Positions 11,788 through 22,434 are shown, counted from the first letter of the stretch. The stretch: 64,000 nucleotides of DNA from Owenia fusiformis (GCA_903813345.2 CAIIXF020000001.1:33040866-33104865), one strand, 5' to 3'. Notes: a model not told the origin generated them from the sequence alone. Program-made: numbers and translations.

Positions 11788-11902
11788 GGTAACAATGGCA
11801 TTTTGCAGTTTGCTCAAGGTGTATATGGAGCCAATTTCCCAATGTTTGCCAAGATAAATGTCCTTGAGCCTGATGTTTCGCCTGTATGGCAGTTCTTAGC
11901 AG
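11788..11902 (+). CDS. Glutathione peroxidase (GPX7/8-like), next exon
   Basis: Encodes GNNGILQFAQGVYGANFPMF and AKINVLEPDVSPVWQFLA, plus the first base of a split codon. The order matches the family after FPCNQFG: a helix ending in F-A, then FPMFAKI (FPMFSKI in GPX7), then the short stretch before WNFWKY. The acceptor is TTTTGTTACAG and the donor GTAAGG; it enters in phase 0 and leaves in phase 1. The insert present in tetrameric classical GPX1-type enzymes is absent here, as in monomeric GPX7/8/4 types. Confidence 0.88.
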
Positions 11903-12009
11903 GTAAGGCAACAACAACGTTTAGAAATGAAAGTCAGTCATGTTCAGATAGTTATCCCATCGATTTTTGCTATACTGAAAAGGTAGTAGAAGGATTTTGT
12001 AAAAATTGC

Positions 12010-12061
12010 AGTCAAGGCTGTTCGATGGGATTTGTAACATTTTGGCATTGCTGTTATCTAG
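12010..12061 (+). mobile_element. Helitron-like family A, 3' terminal fragment in the peroxidase intron
   Basis: CTGTTCGATGGGATTTG, a degenerate hairpin region (ACATTTTGGCATTGC) and TTATCTAG follow the family A 3' end base for base with several changes. CTAG ends at 12061. The following base is G rather than T, so it is an old or truncated copy. Confidence 0.55.
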
Positions 12062-12543
12062 GCTAGTTTATGTAGTAACTATAAATGCAGAAGTAAAGAT
12101 AGTGCATACACTTTGGATTAAAGCTACCATTTGCATTCATTCGAGAGAGTTACGTCTTCACTCTCTCAGTTTACAATAAATCTCTGAACTCACTGAGCCA
12201 TATAGAGTTTGTCATCCAAATACGGACTACTTTTTATATACGGTAATTTCCTCCGACGTCATTGCATAGTTAATGAGCACTCATTTAGCATGTATTCCTT
12301 CCTTTTCACTGATTGGTTGAGAAAAGATCAGTGTGGCAAGTTTGAAATTATTTATGACCGAGGCTGTCAAGGGCATAGGTTGTGGGGCGTTGCTACTGTA
12401 CTGTAATATGGTCTATACTAGGCAGAGGGTAGTTTATAACTAGACTGTGTGCGCGCAGGGTGGATTAAAGCAATGCAACTCAAGGAAGCTAAAGAATAGC
12501 TGATGTAAATGATGCCTAAAAATGTTTAGTTCTGGTTTTGTAG
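12062..12543 (+). other. Peroxidase last intron, unassigned part
   Basis: No repeat boundary apart from a small hairpin (GAGAGAGT..ACTCTCTC at about 12141-12165). The intron ends at TTTTGTAG (12536-12543). Confidence 0.5.
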
Positions 12544-12719
12544 AAACATCTGGTCATGCTCCAAACTGGAACTTCTGGAAGTACCTGGTGGATGGAGATG
12601 GACATGTCCTCAATGCATATGGCCCATGGGTATCTGTAGAAGATATGTGGCAAGACATCACCTTTGCTGTTCATAAACTGAACAATGCTGACAAACCTTA
12701 TGATCACAGCGAACTGTAA
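12544..12719 (+). CDS. Glutathione peroxidase (GPX7/8-like), terminal exon
   Basis: Completes the split Glu codon, then encodes TSGHAPNWNFWKYLVDGDGH and onward to a TAA at 12717-12719. WNFWKYLV is the conserved segment carrying the catalytic Trp and Asn. With Cys in ASECG and Gln in NQFG, all four catalytic positions of the family are present. The protein ends in DHSEL. GPX7 and GPX8 end in KDEL-like ER-retention tetrapeptides (for example REDL or KEDL), so HSEL occupies that position, but Ser at its second place departs from the usual acidic residue. ER retention is therefore plausible but unproven. No clear AATAAA was found just downstream. Confidence 0.9.
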
Positions 12720-13227
12720 ATGTTTATCAAGAGTTATCCATGACGTGCAACTCATTTCATGATTCTTGTCATTGGTCATTTTACATCAGTGTATTCTGGT
12801 TTACCAGACACAATCTTACAACATATAGTACCTCATACTGGAGTTACTCATGAATATGCCCACTGGGTTTTTATTTTGACCCATGGGCCTTTTTCTAAGG
12901 GGGGGGGGTGTTTATTAAGAGGGAAAATAGCTCTACCAAGCCAGTTGGCATTTATTTCCAGGGATATTACTGATCATAAAGAATCAAATTGTTTAGCAAA
13001 ATTGACAATATTTTGAATATTTGCAAGTTCCACCAAAGGTTAGACATCAATTTCTTCAATATTTGCAAAATTAGATGACTAGCAACAAGTCTCGTGGGAG
13101 TACCGGCACATAATATGATATAAGAGAAACCTAAGGTGTATATAACAGCAATTGAAAGAATGTGACCTAAAGAAAAATTTCCAAGTTGCCAAAGAAGCAG
13201 ACTATGCAATACTCAGGAGGAAAATCC
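12720..13227 (+). other. Sequence 3' of the peroxidase
   Basis: Presumed 3' UTR followed by intergenic sequence, with a G-run at 12899-12907. No polyadenylation signal can be fixed. Confidence 0.4.
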
Positions 13228-13452
13228 TCCATATTTACTCCTCAAAAAAAGTTAAGGACCCCTCTTTTTCCTCATAGGTTTACATGTTAAATATTGAAAC
13301 TTTTCTGAAATATAGAGAATATTGTCAAGGTACATTTCCATTTACATTATCAGTTTTTCTTCATTTTCGGACTTAAAAAATAGAGTTCAAAGATACATGG
13401 GATTGAACATGTAAAGACTGGTCCTTAACTTTCTTTAAGGAGTATATTTATA
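13228..13452. mobile_element. Small foldback element (MITE-like)
   Basis: TATTTACTCCTCAAAAAAAG and TTAAGGAC on the left are mirrored on the right as GTCCTTAACTTTCTTTAAGG and AGTATATTTA. Inner words TTTACATGTT and AACATGTAAA also pair. About 220 bases, no coding capacity, target duplication unresolved. Confidence 0.6.
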
Positions 13453-13751
13453 CATTATTATCATTATGGAGAATGTTGTTTTTGATTAACCTATACACTC
13501 ATGTGATATGATTGGAAAACCAAAATATATTCATTTGCAAAAAAATCATGTTTTGTTTTATTCGAAATGTATTATGTAAAACCATGGGCTCAACCATGTC
13601 TACCACCTGGGCGTGAAACTAAAATCTGGATGGCCACAGAATGGCTACCTACTACTAGCTCTTCAAAATGGAGATGACTACTATTGAGCCACATAATCTA
13701 CAAGGACAATCTCCACACTACCCTACCACGTGACCAGATTTAAAAATGATA

Positions 13752-13944
13752 CAGGGTACGGTTAAGTTGCAAATGGAGCGGGTATTCTCTATCTTTGTCC
13801 ATTGGGCTTTTCTGGTAATAATACGTTGCAAACTGCTCGATGAATCTATACAATGTATAGTAGAACACTTAGAATATGTGTAAAATCTAGTATACATTCA
13901 GAAATATGGAAATAAACAAACGTCCTCCATTTGCAACTTCCCTG
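13752..13944. mobile_element. MITE with CAGGG ends and TA target duplication
   Basis: The left end is CAGGGTACGGTTAAG then TTGCAAATGGAG. The right end, reverse-complemented, is CAGGGAAG then TTGCAAATGGAG. TA flanks both ends (13750-13751, 13945-13946). Tc1/mariner-type by TSD; 193 bases, non-coding. Confidence 0.6.
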
Positions 13945-14057
13945 TAGCCTGTACTTCTTTTAAAGGAATACAGGATACAGTATGGGGGTATAGTAGTGTG
14001 ATCTCTTAGCATTTGTTCAGTGCAATCGTGCCTCCTTACATTTCTCATGTAGGTTAA

Positions 14058-14141
14058 CCTTTCTGGCCCAGTTATCCCCTCCCTGAATCTGAAATGTCAT
14101 AGATACACAATGTTGGGGAATAGATAACTGGGCAAGAAAGG
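14058..14141. mobile_element. Very short MITE with TTAA-type target site
   Basis: CCTTTCTGGCCCAGTTATC on the left pairs with GATAACTGGGCAAGAAAGG on the right. TTAA precedes it (14054-14057) and TTTA follows, a TTAA with one change. CC-starting ends and a TTAA site suggest a piggyBac-type derivative. It could fold as an 84-base hairpin. Confidence 0.5.
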
Positions 14142-14264
14142 TTTAGCTAATCTCTCATGCATATGATAGTATTCCCAGGGACTTTAGAAAAAGCCACTTC
14201 AGAAAATATACTAATTTCTTCCATTAAAAATCAGATCATCAGATAGAAGACATCAAGGCTTTCT

Positions 14265-16121
14265 TATTACAGAAATAAATTTGAGACAAATAAAGGCAAT
14301 ATAAAGAAATCTTGGAATGTAATTAACGCTATCTTAAACAGAAATCCAAATCAATCTAATATCAACGATACATTTGATCTTGAAAATACACAAATCTCAG
14401 ATGGTCTTGACATAGCTAAGAATTTCAATAATTTCTTTAGTTCAATTGGTCATAAACTTGCAAAAAAGATAAACAATAATCTAGATCCAATGGTAAATTT
14501 AAAGAAAACTAATTCAAATAATAACTCAATATTTCTAACACCTATTACTGAAACTGATGTCATGGCCCAATTAAAATCTTTAAAAGACTCTGCTGCATCT
14601 ATAGATGATATAGAACCCAGAGTAGTGAAAACACTGAACGAATCTTTGTCAACTCCTCTTACTCAGATATTCAATTTATCAATAACTACTGGTACATTTC
14701 CTGATGCATTAAAAATAGCTAGAGTAATTCCAATTTATAAGAAAGGCCTTAAAGATAAATTCAACAACTATAGACCAATTTCAATTCTCAGTGTATTTTC
14801 TAAAGTGCTTGAAAAAATTGTTCATGTAAAAGTGACAACATTTTTAGAAAAATATGAAATTTTATATTTACAACAATATGGTTTCAGGAAGAAGCACTCA
14901 ACTTATATGGCACTTCTAAATTTCATTGAAAATATTCGTAGGTCATTAGATATCGGGGAAACTAGCATTGGGATATATATTGATTTGACTAAGGCTTTTG
15001 ATACAGTGGATCACAAAATATTATTACAAAAACTTGAATTTTATGGTATTCGTGGAACAGCTCTTTCCTTGTTCAAAAGTTATCTCGAAAATCGAATTAT
15101 GGTCACAGAAATTGTTAAGAAAGATGTCTTGATTGATCAATTTACAACTACAGATATGAGATATAGATCCGGTAAAAATAAAGTTGAATATGGTGTCCCT
15201 CAAGGTTCAGTCATAGGTCCCCTCTTGTTCATAATATTTATAAATGACTTACATTTAATATCAAATAAACTAAACTTTGTCTTATATGCTGATGATACTA
15301 ATATCCTACTTACCAATAAAAATTTTGAAACTCTAGTCTCAGATATGAATGCTGAATTAAAAACTGTTTCTAACTGGATGAAATCTAATAAATTAACTCT
15401 TAATGTTGAAAAAACAAAATATATGATATTTAATAAAAAGAAGGATCCTAATAAAAACAATATTGTTCTCAAAATTAATGAACAACCTATAGAAGAAGTT
15501 AAAGAAATCAATTTTCTAGGTGTCATTATTGACTCAAAGCTGAATTGGTCATGTCACATAAATGCTATCTGTACAAAAATTTCTAACTTGATAGGCCTTC
15601 TCTACAAGACTAGACATAGACTGACTTTAAATACAATGACCACTATCTATTATTCCATGATATATTCCTACTTAAGCCATTGTAACCTTTTATGGGGAAA
15701 TGCCATAAAAACTCTTATTCAAAAATTGTATGTTCTGCAAAAGAAATTCTTGAGAGTTATCACCTATTCTGATCGTCTGGCTCCTTCAGGACCTCTCTTT
15801 TCAAAACTGAAAATATTGAATATATTTGACATCAATAAACTACAAACCGCTAGCTTTGTTCAGAAAACTGTTTCAGAATCACCAGAATTTCCTTTTCAAA
15901 AGTTCAAACATTTATTTGTTCCAGGAACAGCAATTCATAATCATGACACGAGAATTAATAAGAATTTAACTGTAAAAAAATTCAGAACAGAAATTGGAAG
16001 AAAATCAATCGAAACAAGTGGCCCATTACTCTACAATACTCTTTCACTTGATCTCAAAAAGTCTAAACATATCAAATCATTTGAACGAAAGTTAAAGTTT
16101 GATTTGCTAAGTCATTATTAG
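14265..16121 (+). CDS. LINE reverse transcriptase ORF, 5' truncated but open
   Basis: The frame is open from the truncation point (14265) to TAG at 16119-16121, about 618 codons; the first Met is at 14490. It holds the end of the linker after the missing endonuclease, then a reverse transcriptase with IYIDLTKAFDTVDH (first catalytic Asp), GVPQGSVIGPLLFIIFINDL and VLYADDTNIL (YADD catalytic pair), and a thumb/C-terminal region ending LKFDLLSHY. The product would prime and copy LINE RNA at a nicked target. No stop or frameshift interrupts the retained part, so insertion is fairly recent. By eye it differs from the other copy by about ten residues over the shared region. It lacks the endonuclease and so cannot act alone. 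Confidence 0.9.
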   Translation, partial: YYRNKFETNKGNIKKSWNVINAILNRNPNQSNINDTFDLENTQISDGLDIAKNFNNFFSSIGHKLAKKINNNLDPMVNLKKTNSNNNSIFLTPITETDVMAQLKSLKDSAASIDDIEPRVVKTLNESLSTPLTQIFNLSITTGTFPDALKIARVIPIYKKGLKDKFNNYRPISILSVFSKVLEKIVHVKVTTFLEKYEILYLQQYGFRKKHSTYMALLNFIENIRRSLDIGETSIGIYIDLTKAFDTVDHKILLQKLEFYGIRGTALSLFKSYLENRIMVTEIVKKDVLIDQFTTTDMRYRSGKNKVEYGVPQGSVIGPLLFIIFINDLHLISNKLNFVLYADDTNILLTNKNFETLVSDMNAELKTVSNWMKSNKLTLNVEKTKYMIFNKKKDPNKNNIVLKINEQPIEEVKEINFLGVIIDSKLNWSCHINAICTKISNLIGLLYKTRHRLTLNTMTTIYYSMIYSYLSHCNLLWGNAIKTLIQKLYVLQKKFLRVITYSDRLAPSGPLFSKLKILNIFDINKLQTASFVQKTVSESPEFPFQKFKHLFVPGTAIHNHDTRINKNLTVKKFRTEIGRKSIETSGPLLYNTLSLDLKKSKHIKSFERKLKFDLLSHY

Positions 16122-16345
16122 ATCTTCTTTGAAAAATGCTTTCTTCTTATTACTTGTATTTTATTGTGATGCATGTTATGCTTTGTCATTTCTTTTTTGT
16201 TTCCATATAACCTGACTGTTAATTTAATAAATGCTATATTGTATGTTAAACATGGAACTTGTACACCCCTCGGGGTGTCTTTTCATGTCAACGTAAAACA
16301 CTGTATTTGAAACATTTGAAATAAAGTGAATTGAATTGAATTGAA
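14265..16345 (+). mobile_element. CR1/L2-like LINE, 5' truncated copy
   Basis: Homology to the longer copy at 18706-22075 starts abruptly at about 14265 and runs to a 3' tail of (TTGAA)n at about 16328-16345, with a short 3' UTR between. Tandem-repeat tails instead of poly(A) are typical of the CR1/L2 clades. The 5' truncation is the usual outcome of target-primed reverse transcription. Confidence 0.88.
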
Positions 16346-16619
16346 GGCTTTAAAATGATTTATGAATATCATATGGACAAGTTGAGAAGTTGTGAAAGGA
16401 TTGGTATCGATATGGCGAACTGAAGTGAACACATGTTTCTCTTAAACCAGTCATAAAAAAATCTGAAAAGGATCTGTTACCCCATGTACATAAAGATGCC
16501 CCCAAAGGTTTCATTGAATATAACATGGAAATAGTTACTTTTATCAATTGTGAACACATCCAAAACAAAATTAGGTCATAGGGATTAAAACTAAGGTCAT
16601 TCAGTGCATTTAAGTTTGA
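16346..16619. other. Short unassigned spacer
   Basis: No feature is recognised between the LINE tail and the next inverted-repeat element. Confidence 0.4.
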
Positions 16620-17238
16620 CTAAGCTTGTATTCGCTAGTACAAATAACGGAGGGCGACTGATGATTTAATTGTTATTTTATGGCCAATCCATTAAAAGAT
16701 GAAAAGGACCTGCTGTGCATATCGACAGTCGCTATCTATCGGCTCAGACCCGGTCGCTGACCTAAATAACGCTTTAATGTGTTTACTTAAGTGACAACTG
16801 ACAACGACTTTCGATGTGTTCGGTATTTCAGCTAGCGGAAGTACATTACGCGCATGCGCATAAGCAAAGGTCGTCAAACTCCTCAACTGTGTTGCAGAAC
16901 GACAGTATTTTGGGAATGTCCCTCCTCAATATGCTCAGTAGCATGACCTCTTCATCTTCACTGTCCAAAGAATCCTCGGATTCGCCCGAACTCTCCGAAC
17001 TTTTTGCTATTTCCTCGAGTAAAAGCACCGCTAGTTTTCTTTTATTCGCCATTTTGTATGTAAGACATGTAATCACATGATAGTGGCATAAAAATATCAC
17101 GTGACCATCACGTGACCACAGTCAGTTAACTTGCTCTGATCGTTATTTCAGCATCAAAATGACGGTTTAATTTATTCATAAATACCGGTTATTATGTCAT
17201 CGTCAGTCGGCGGACGGTTCTAGCGAATACAAGCTTAG
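16620..17238. mobile_element. TIR element with a short transposase-like N-terminal ORF
   Basis: CTAAGCTTGTATTCGCTAG at 16620-16638 is perfectly inverted at 17220-17238 (CTAGCGAATACAAGCTTAG). The body is 619 bases, with CACGTGAC-type words near the right. Target duplication is not convincing (perhaps GA), so the superfamily is open. PIF/Harbinger is suggested only by the style of the encoded peptide. Confidence 0.65.
16846..17052 (-). pseudogene. 68-residue acidic ORF, possible DNA-transposase N-terminus remnant
   Basis: Begins MANKRKLAVLLLEEIAKSSE, continues with a Ser/Asp/Glu-rich stretch (about residues 18-35), then EEVMLLSILRRDIPKIL, and stops at codon 69. A basic start, an acidic linker and a Leu/Arg helix are reminiscent of the N-termini of PIF/Harbinger-type transposases. 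No DDE catalytic region follows, and the ORF lies wholly inside the 16620-17238 element. It is likely the leftover start of a transposase gene after internal deletion. A chance ORF cannot be excluded, though its composition is less AT-biased than the surroundings. Confidence 0.4.
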
Positions 17239-17339
17239 GAAATCATTCTAAATATCATGTTATGGGTATGTTAGTCTTCACTCATGACTATTTTAATTAT
17301 TTTGACGATTCAATAAACCGATATATCAAAATATCATTA

Positions 17340-18428
17340 TCCCATCGAACGAAGTTCAGAGGGATATAGGGAACGCCTCCCTCCGTACGTCCGTCCGTCC
17401 GGGCAATAACTCAAATACCGTTGGCCTGATTTTGTTCATATTTTGTACACATATACCCAATGGGGGTAGAAAACCGATTTTCAAAATGGTCACTCATTTA
17501 AAAATGGCGGCCATTTTAGTGCCGATTTTACAGTAATTTAGGTACTGCATATAAAACTGTAATAACAATATGTTTTAGAAATGTAAATATAGAAGAAATA
17601 CATGGCAGCCATCTTGAAAAATGACTGCCTTTGCACGTCATTTTTCGATTTTTGCTGTAACTTGAAAAGTAGTGGAGCGATTTTGTTCATATTTGGTATG
17701 TGAATACTTTAAGCATGGCACAATGTCTAATGACATTTTTGATAGTAGGCGGCCATTTTGAAAAATGGCCGCCATTTTTACATGTGTTATTTAACATTTT
17801 TTACTGTAAGTCAAAAAGTAGTGGAGCGATTTTGTTCATATTTGGTATGTCAATGCTTTAAGCATGGGACAATGTCTAATGACATTTTGGGTAGTAGGCG
17901 GCCATTTTGAAAAATGTCCGCCATTTTTACGTCTGTCAGTTAACATTTTTTACTATAAGTCAAAAAGTAGTAGAGCGATTTTGTTCATATTTGGTATGTC
18001 ATTGCTTTAAGCATGGGACAATGTCTAATGACATTTTGGGTAGTAGGCGGCTATTTTGAAAAATGGCCGCCATTTTTACGTGTGTTATTTTACATTTTTT
18101 ACTATAACTCAAAAAGTAGTAGAGCAATTTTGTTCATATTTTATATGTGAATGCTCGTAAGGATTGCATACGGTCTTATGACATTTTGAGTAGTAAGCGG
18201 CTATTTTAAAAAATGGCCAGCATTGGCAATCTTTTAAGAATTTTATATGTGGCTACTTAAAAGCATATTACTTCTGATGACAACTTGGCTAGTGATCAAC
18301 CATTTTGAAAATGGTGGCCTTTCTTATGGGTGTTATTTTATGATATTTGCTATATATTTCGTACGTAAAAATGCCAGCCATTTCTGTTCGATGGGATTCG
18401 CTACGCTTTGGCGTTGCCGTTGTTCTGG
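17340..18428 (+). mobile_element. Helitron-like family A, intact copy
   Basis: It starts TCCCATCGAACGAAGTTC directly after A (17339) and ends CTGG (18425-18428) directly before T (18429). Ten bases before CTGG is a short hairpin, ACGC-TTTG-GCGT (18403-18414). A TC start, a CTRR end with a preceding hairpin and insertion between A and T are the hallmarks of Helitrons. No target duplication is expected. After the start come a (TCCG)n tract and four to five units of about 150 bases, each with GCGGCCATTTTGAAAAATGG and GATTTTGTTCATATTTGGTATG. There is no Rep/helicase, so it is non-autonomous. The inverted copy at 40298-41594 has the same ends. Confidence 0.78.
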
Positions 18429-18433
18429 TTAAT

Positions 18434-18643
18434 GTAGGACACAAAGGGCAACATATTGAAAACACAAATCATAAAATAACCCCTAAAATGCAATATATCT
18501 ATGAATCTTAATCTTGAATCTCAGCAAAAGTACCATTATCACCTCATTTGGTATGTAGTAGGTTTAACATAGGATATTCAATTTAGAGGACATATTAAAC
18601 ATCATTATCAAAGGTAGGACACAAAGGGCAACATATTGAAAAC
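18434..18643. repeat. Perfect 30-bp direct repeat, 180 bases apart
   Basis: GTAGGACACAAAGGGCAACA plus TATTGAAAAC occurs at 18434-18463 and again at 18614-18643. The first copy starts only five bases after the Helitron-like end. It may be a local duplication in the integration flank. Confidence 0.65.
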
Positions 18644-18705
18644 CTAGGTATTCAGCTCAAATACTAATAAAAATCTATGACCTTATAATATATGATATAT
18701 TTATT

Positions 18706-21700
18706 TCAATTCAATTCAATTCAATTCACTTTATTTCAAATGTTTCAAATACAGTGTTTTACATTGACATGAAAAGACACCCCGAGGGGTGTATAAGTTC
18801 CATGTTTAACATACAATATAGCATTTATTAAATTAACAGTCAGGTTATATGGAAACAAAAAAAATGACAAAGCATAAGATGCATCACAATAAAATACAAG
18901 TAATGAGAAGAAAGCATTTTTCAAAGAAGATCTAATAATGACTTAGCAAATCAAACTTTAACTTTCGTTCAAATGATTTGATATGTTTAGACTTTTTGAG
19001 ATCAAGTGAAAGAGTATTGTAAAGTAATGGGCCACTTGTTTCAATTGATTTTCTTCCAATTTCTGTTCTGAATTTTTTTACAGTTAAATTCTTATTAATT
19101 CTCGTGTCATGATTATGAATTGCGGTTCCTGGAACAAATAAATGTTTGAACTTTTGAAAAGGAAATTCTGGTGATTCTGAAACAGTTTTCTGAACAAAGC
19201 TAGCGGTTTGTAGTTTATTGATGTCAAATATATTCAATATTTTCAGTTTTGAAAAGAGAGGTCCTGAAGGAGCCAGACGATCAGAATAAGTGATAACTCT
19301 CAAGAATTTCTTTTGCAGAACATACAATTTTTGAATAAGAGTTTTTATGGCGTTTCCCCATAAAAGGTTACAATAGCTTAAGTAGGAATATATCATGGAA
19401 TAATAGATAGTGGTCATTGTATTTAAAGTCAGTCTATGTCTAGTCTTGTAGAGAAGGCCTATCAAGTTAGAAATTTTTGTACAGATAGCATTTATGTGAG
19501 ATGACCAATTCAGCTTTGAGTCAATAATGACACCTAGAAAATTGATTTCTTTAACTTCGTCTATAGGTTGTTCATTAATTTTAAGAACAATATTGTTTTT
19601 ATTAGGATCCTTCTTTTTATTAAATATCATATATTTTGTTTTTTCAACATTAAGAGTTAATTTATTAGATTTCATCCAGTTAGAAACATTTTTTAGTTCA
19701 GCATTCATATCTGAGACTAGAGTTTCAAAATTTTTATTGGTAAGTAGGATATTAGTATCATCAGCATATAAGACAAAGTTTAGTTTATTTGATATTAAAT
19801 GTATGTCATTTATAAATATTATAAACAAGAGGGGACCTATGACTGAACCTTGAGGGACACCATATTCAACTTTATTTTTACCGGATCTATATTTAATATC
19901 TGTAGTTGTAAATTGATCAATCAAGACATCTTTCTTAACAATTTCTGTGACCATAATTCGATTTTCGAGATAACTTTTGAACCAGGAAAGAGCTGTTCCA
20001 CGAATACCATAAAATTCAAGTTTTTGTAATAATATTTTGTGATCCACTGTATCAAAAGCCTTAGTCAAATCAATGTATATCCCAATGCTAGTTTCCCCGA
20101 TATCTAATGACTTACGAATATTTTCAATGAAATTTAGAAGTGCCATATAAGTTGAGTGCTTCTTCCTGAAACCATATTGTTGTAAATATAAAATTTCATA
20201 TTTTTCTAAAAATGTTGTCACTTTTATATGAACAATTTTTTCAAGCACTTTAGAAAATACACTGAGAATTGAAATTGGTCTATAGTTGTTGAATTTATCT
20301 TTAAGGCCTTTCTTATAGATTGGAATTACTTAAGCTATTTTTAATGCATCAGGAAATGTACCAGTAGTTATTGATAAATTGAATATCTGAGTAAGAGGAG
20401 TTGACAAAGATTCGTTCAGTGTTTTCACTACTCTGGGTTCTATATCATCTATAGATGCAGCAGAGTCTTTTAAAGATTTTAATTGGGCCATGACATCAGT
20501 TTCAGTAATAGGTGTTAGAAATATTGAGTTATTATTTGAATTAGTTTTCTTTAAATTTACCATTGGATCTAGATTATTGTTTATCTTTTTTGCAAGTTTA
20601 TGACCAATTGAACTAAAAAAATTATTGAAATTCTTAGCTATGTCGAGACCATCTGAGATTTGTGTATTTTCAAGATCAAATGTATCGTTAATATTAGATT
20701 GATTTGGATTTCTGTTTAAGATAGCGTTAATTACATTCCAAGATTTCTTTATATTGCCTTTATTTGTCTCAAATTTATTTCTGTAATATGATTTTTCTGC
20801 ATTTCTAATGACATGGTTAAGCTTATTTTTATATCGTGTATATATTGCATTGTTTTCTAAAGTAGGATTCTTTTTATATTTTATGAAAAGTTTGTTTTTA
20901 TATTTAGCTGAAATAATGATCCCGAGAGAAATCCAAGGTTTTTTATGATCATTATAGGTTTTAATTATTCTGGATCTGTTTGGTAGACATCTATTATAAA
21001 TATCAGTAAAAATCTCAATGAAGGAGTTATATGCATTATTCACACAATTTGGATCAAGTATATCTTGCCAATTAATATTTGCGACCTCATCTTGGAGTTT
21101 GGAACAATTTTCATCATTTATTATTCGATATTGAATCTTTTGCTTTTTAATTTTAGGTGTTTCATTATTATTACTTACAGCATATATTGGAAAATGATCT
21201 GATATGTCATATAAAATTATACCAGATTGGGTGATATTATTTGCATTGGTAAAAATGTTATCAATTAATGTAGCACATTTACTAGTGATTCTTGTAGGTC
21301 TATAAATTAAAGGCATAAAATTATTAGTATACAAGTTACACAAAAAGTCATTTGTAAGGTCATGTTCATTTGATTTCAGAAGGTCAACATTAAAATCCCC
21401 TAAAATATAGGCAAACTTATTTTCAGATGCCATTTTCTCTAAGTGTGAATTAAAAAGATTATTAAATTCATGTAAGTTAAAATTAGGTGGCTTATAAATA
21501 GCTGATACCAAAATATTTTTCCCTTTATTTTGTTTGATTTCTATGGAAACAGATTCACATTTATCAGAGTTTAATTTAAGATCAGATCTTTCAATAAAAT
21601 TGTAAGTTTTTGCAATATGGAGGCAAACCCCGCCACCTCTTGAAAGTTTCCTTGAATTAAATACAGTATTATATCCATCTAATGTAAATTGCTTTTCAGA

Positions 21701-22075
21701 TGATTCTGTTAACCAGGTTTCTGACATTGCTATGACAGAAAAAGAATTTTTACTAAGAGAGTTGAGCATTTCAAATTTCCAGTTATTCTTTGGTAAACTT
21801 CTCATGTTCAGATGAAGTAAAGAAAATGAGTCATATTTAATAGTTGAGTTTAATTTGTCAATATTATCAAAATTACACTGTTGAGAAATGCTATGCATTT
21901 GAGTTTGAACATTGTTAAACTGGTCTTCCGTGGCTAAATGTTTATCAAAGTCAAGTGGATTTAATATAAGATTATCATAATGATCAAGTCCATGTGCTAA
22001 GTCCAAAAAATCAATGTTAGAACATGAATAAAATGGAAGGTCTTTTAAAACGTTAGCCAGTATCAAGTTCAAAGT
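18706..22075 (-). mobile_element. CR1/L2-like LINE, long copy
   Basis: Read on the minus strand, a single long ORF with endonuclease and reverse transcriptase is followed by a 3' UTR and a (TTGAA)n tail, seen on the plus strand as TTCAATTCAATTCAATTCA at 18706-18727. The 5' boundary lies near or beyond 22075; no ORF1 is seen upstream, so it may be 5' truncated. It sits tail to tail with the copy at 14265-16345, 2.4 kb away. Confidence 0.87.
18932..22072 (-). pseudogene. LINE endonuclease-reverse transcriptase ORF with one in-frame stop
   Basis: The frame begins at Met 22072 and would span 1046 codons. Residues about 85-310 form an APE-type endonuclease (LLHLNMRSLPKN, MSETWL, RGGGVCLH, LGDFNVDL, SDHFPIY), the nuclease that nicks target DNA. 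The reverse transcriptase follows with DLTKAFDTVDH, GVPQGSVIGPLLF and VLYADD. Codon 581 (20330-20332) is TAA where the other copy has AGA (Arg), just before the VIPIYKKG motif. Reading frame resumes without shift and ends at 18932. So a single nonsense change separates this copy from a complete polyprotein; the element was probably active recently. Conserved residues are otherwise in place. Confidence 0.9.
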
Positions 22076-22411
22076 GCATTGAAAGTTGAATAGTCATTTT
22101 CTCCTTATATAAATATGGGTAAATGCTTCCTTTGTCAATATAAAATGCTTTGAATGTCAACAGTACAAATTCATTCTTTGATCCTAAAGTAACGAAAGAA
22201 AATAACGAATAAAAATAAAGGGGAGCAAGTGACTTGCTTGCAGAAATATGTACAAGAAATAGCAGCATATTGAGCATCTCTTGGCTCGAGATAACTGCTA
22301 CAGATGCAAAAATGGAAATTAAAAAATATTTGCCATAAAGGCGGAAAAAGTGGATTGTAAATTGTATAATGGAACATGGTTTAGTATTGAAAATGATTAC
22401 CAAAATAGAAT
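22076..22411. other. Sequence 5' of the LINE, unassigned
   Basis: Could be the LINE 5' region or flanking DNA. Open frames here lack recognisable domains. Confidence 0.35.
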
Positions 22412-22428
22412 AGCTCACTATGTGAGCT
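22412..22428 (-). repeat. Family D terminal hairpin
   Basis: AGCTCACTATGTGAGCT is an almost perfect palindrome followed by AAAAA. The same motif ends the element fragment at 31075-31275. Confidence 0.5.
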
Positions 22429-22434
22429 AAAAAC

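Noticed and set aside
15200-15526. Antisense ORF of 108 residues in the LINE (also 19527-19853)
   Set aside because: It is the reverse strand of the reverse transcriptase frame, seen identically in both LINE copies.
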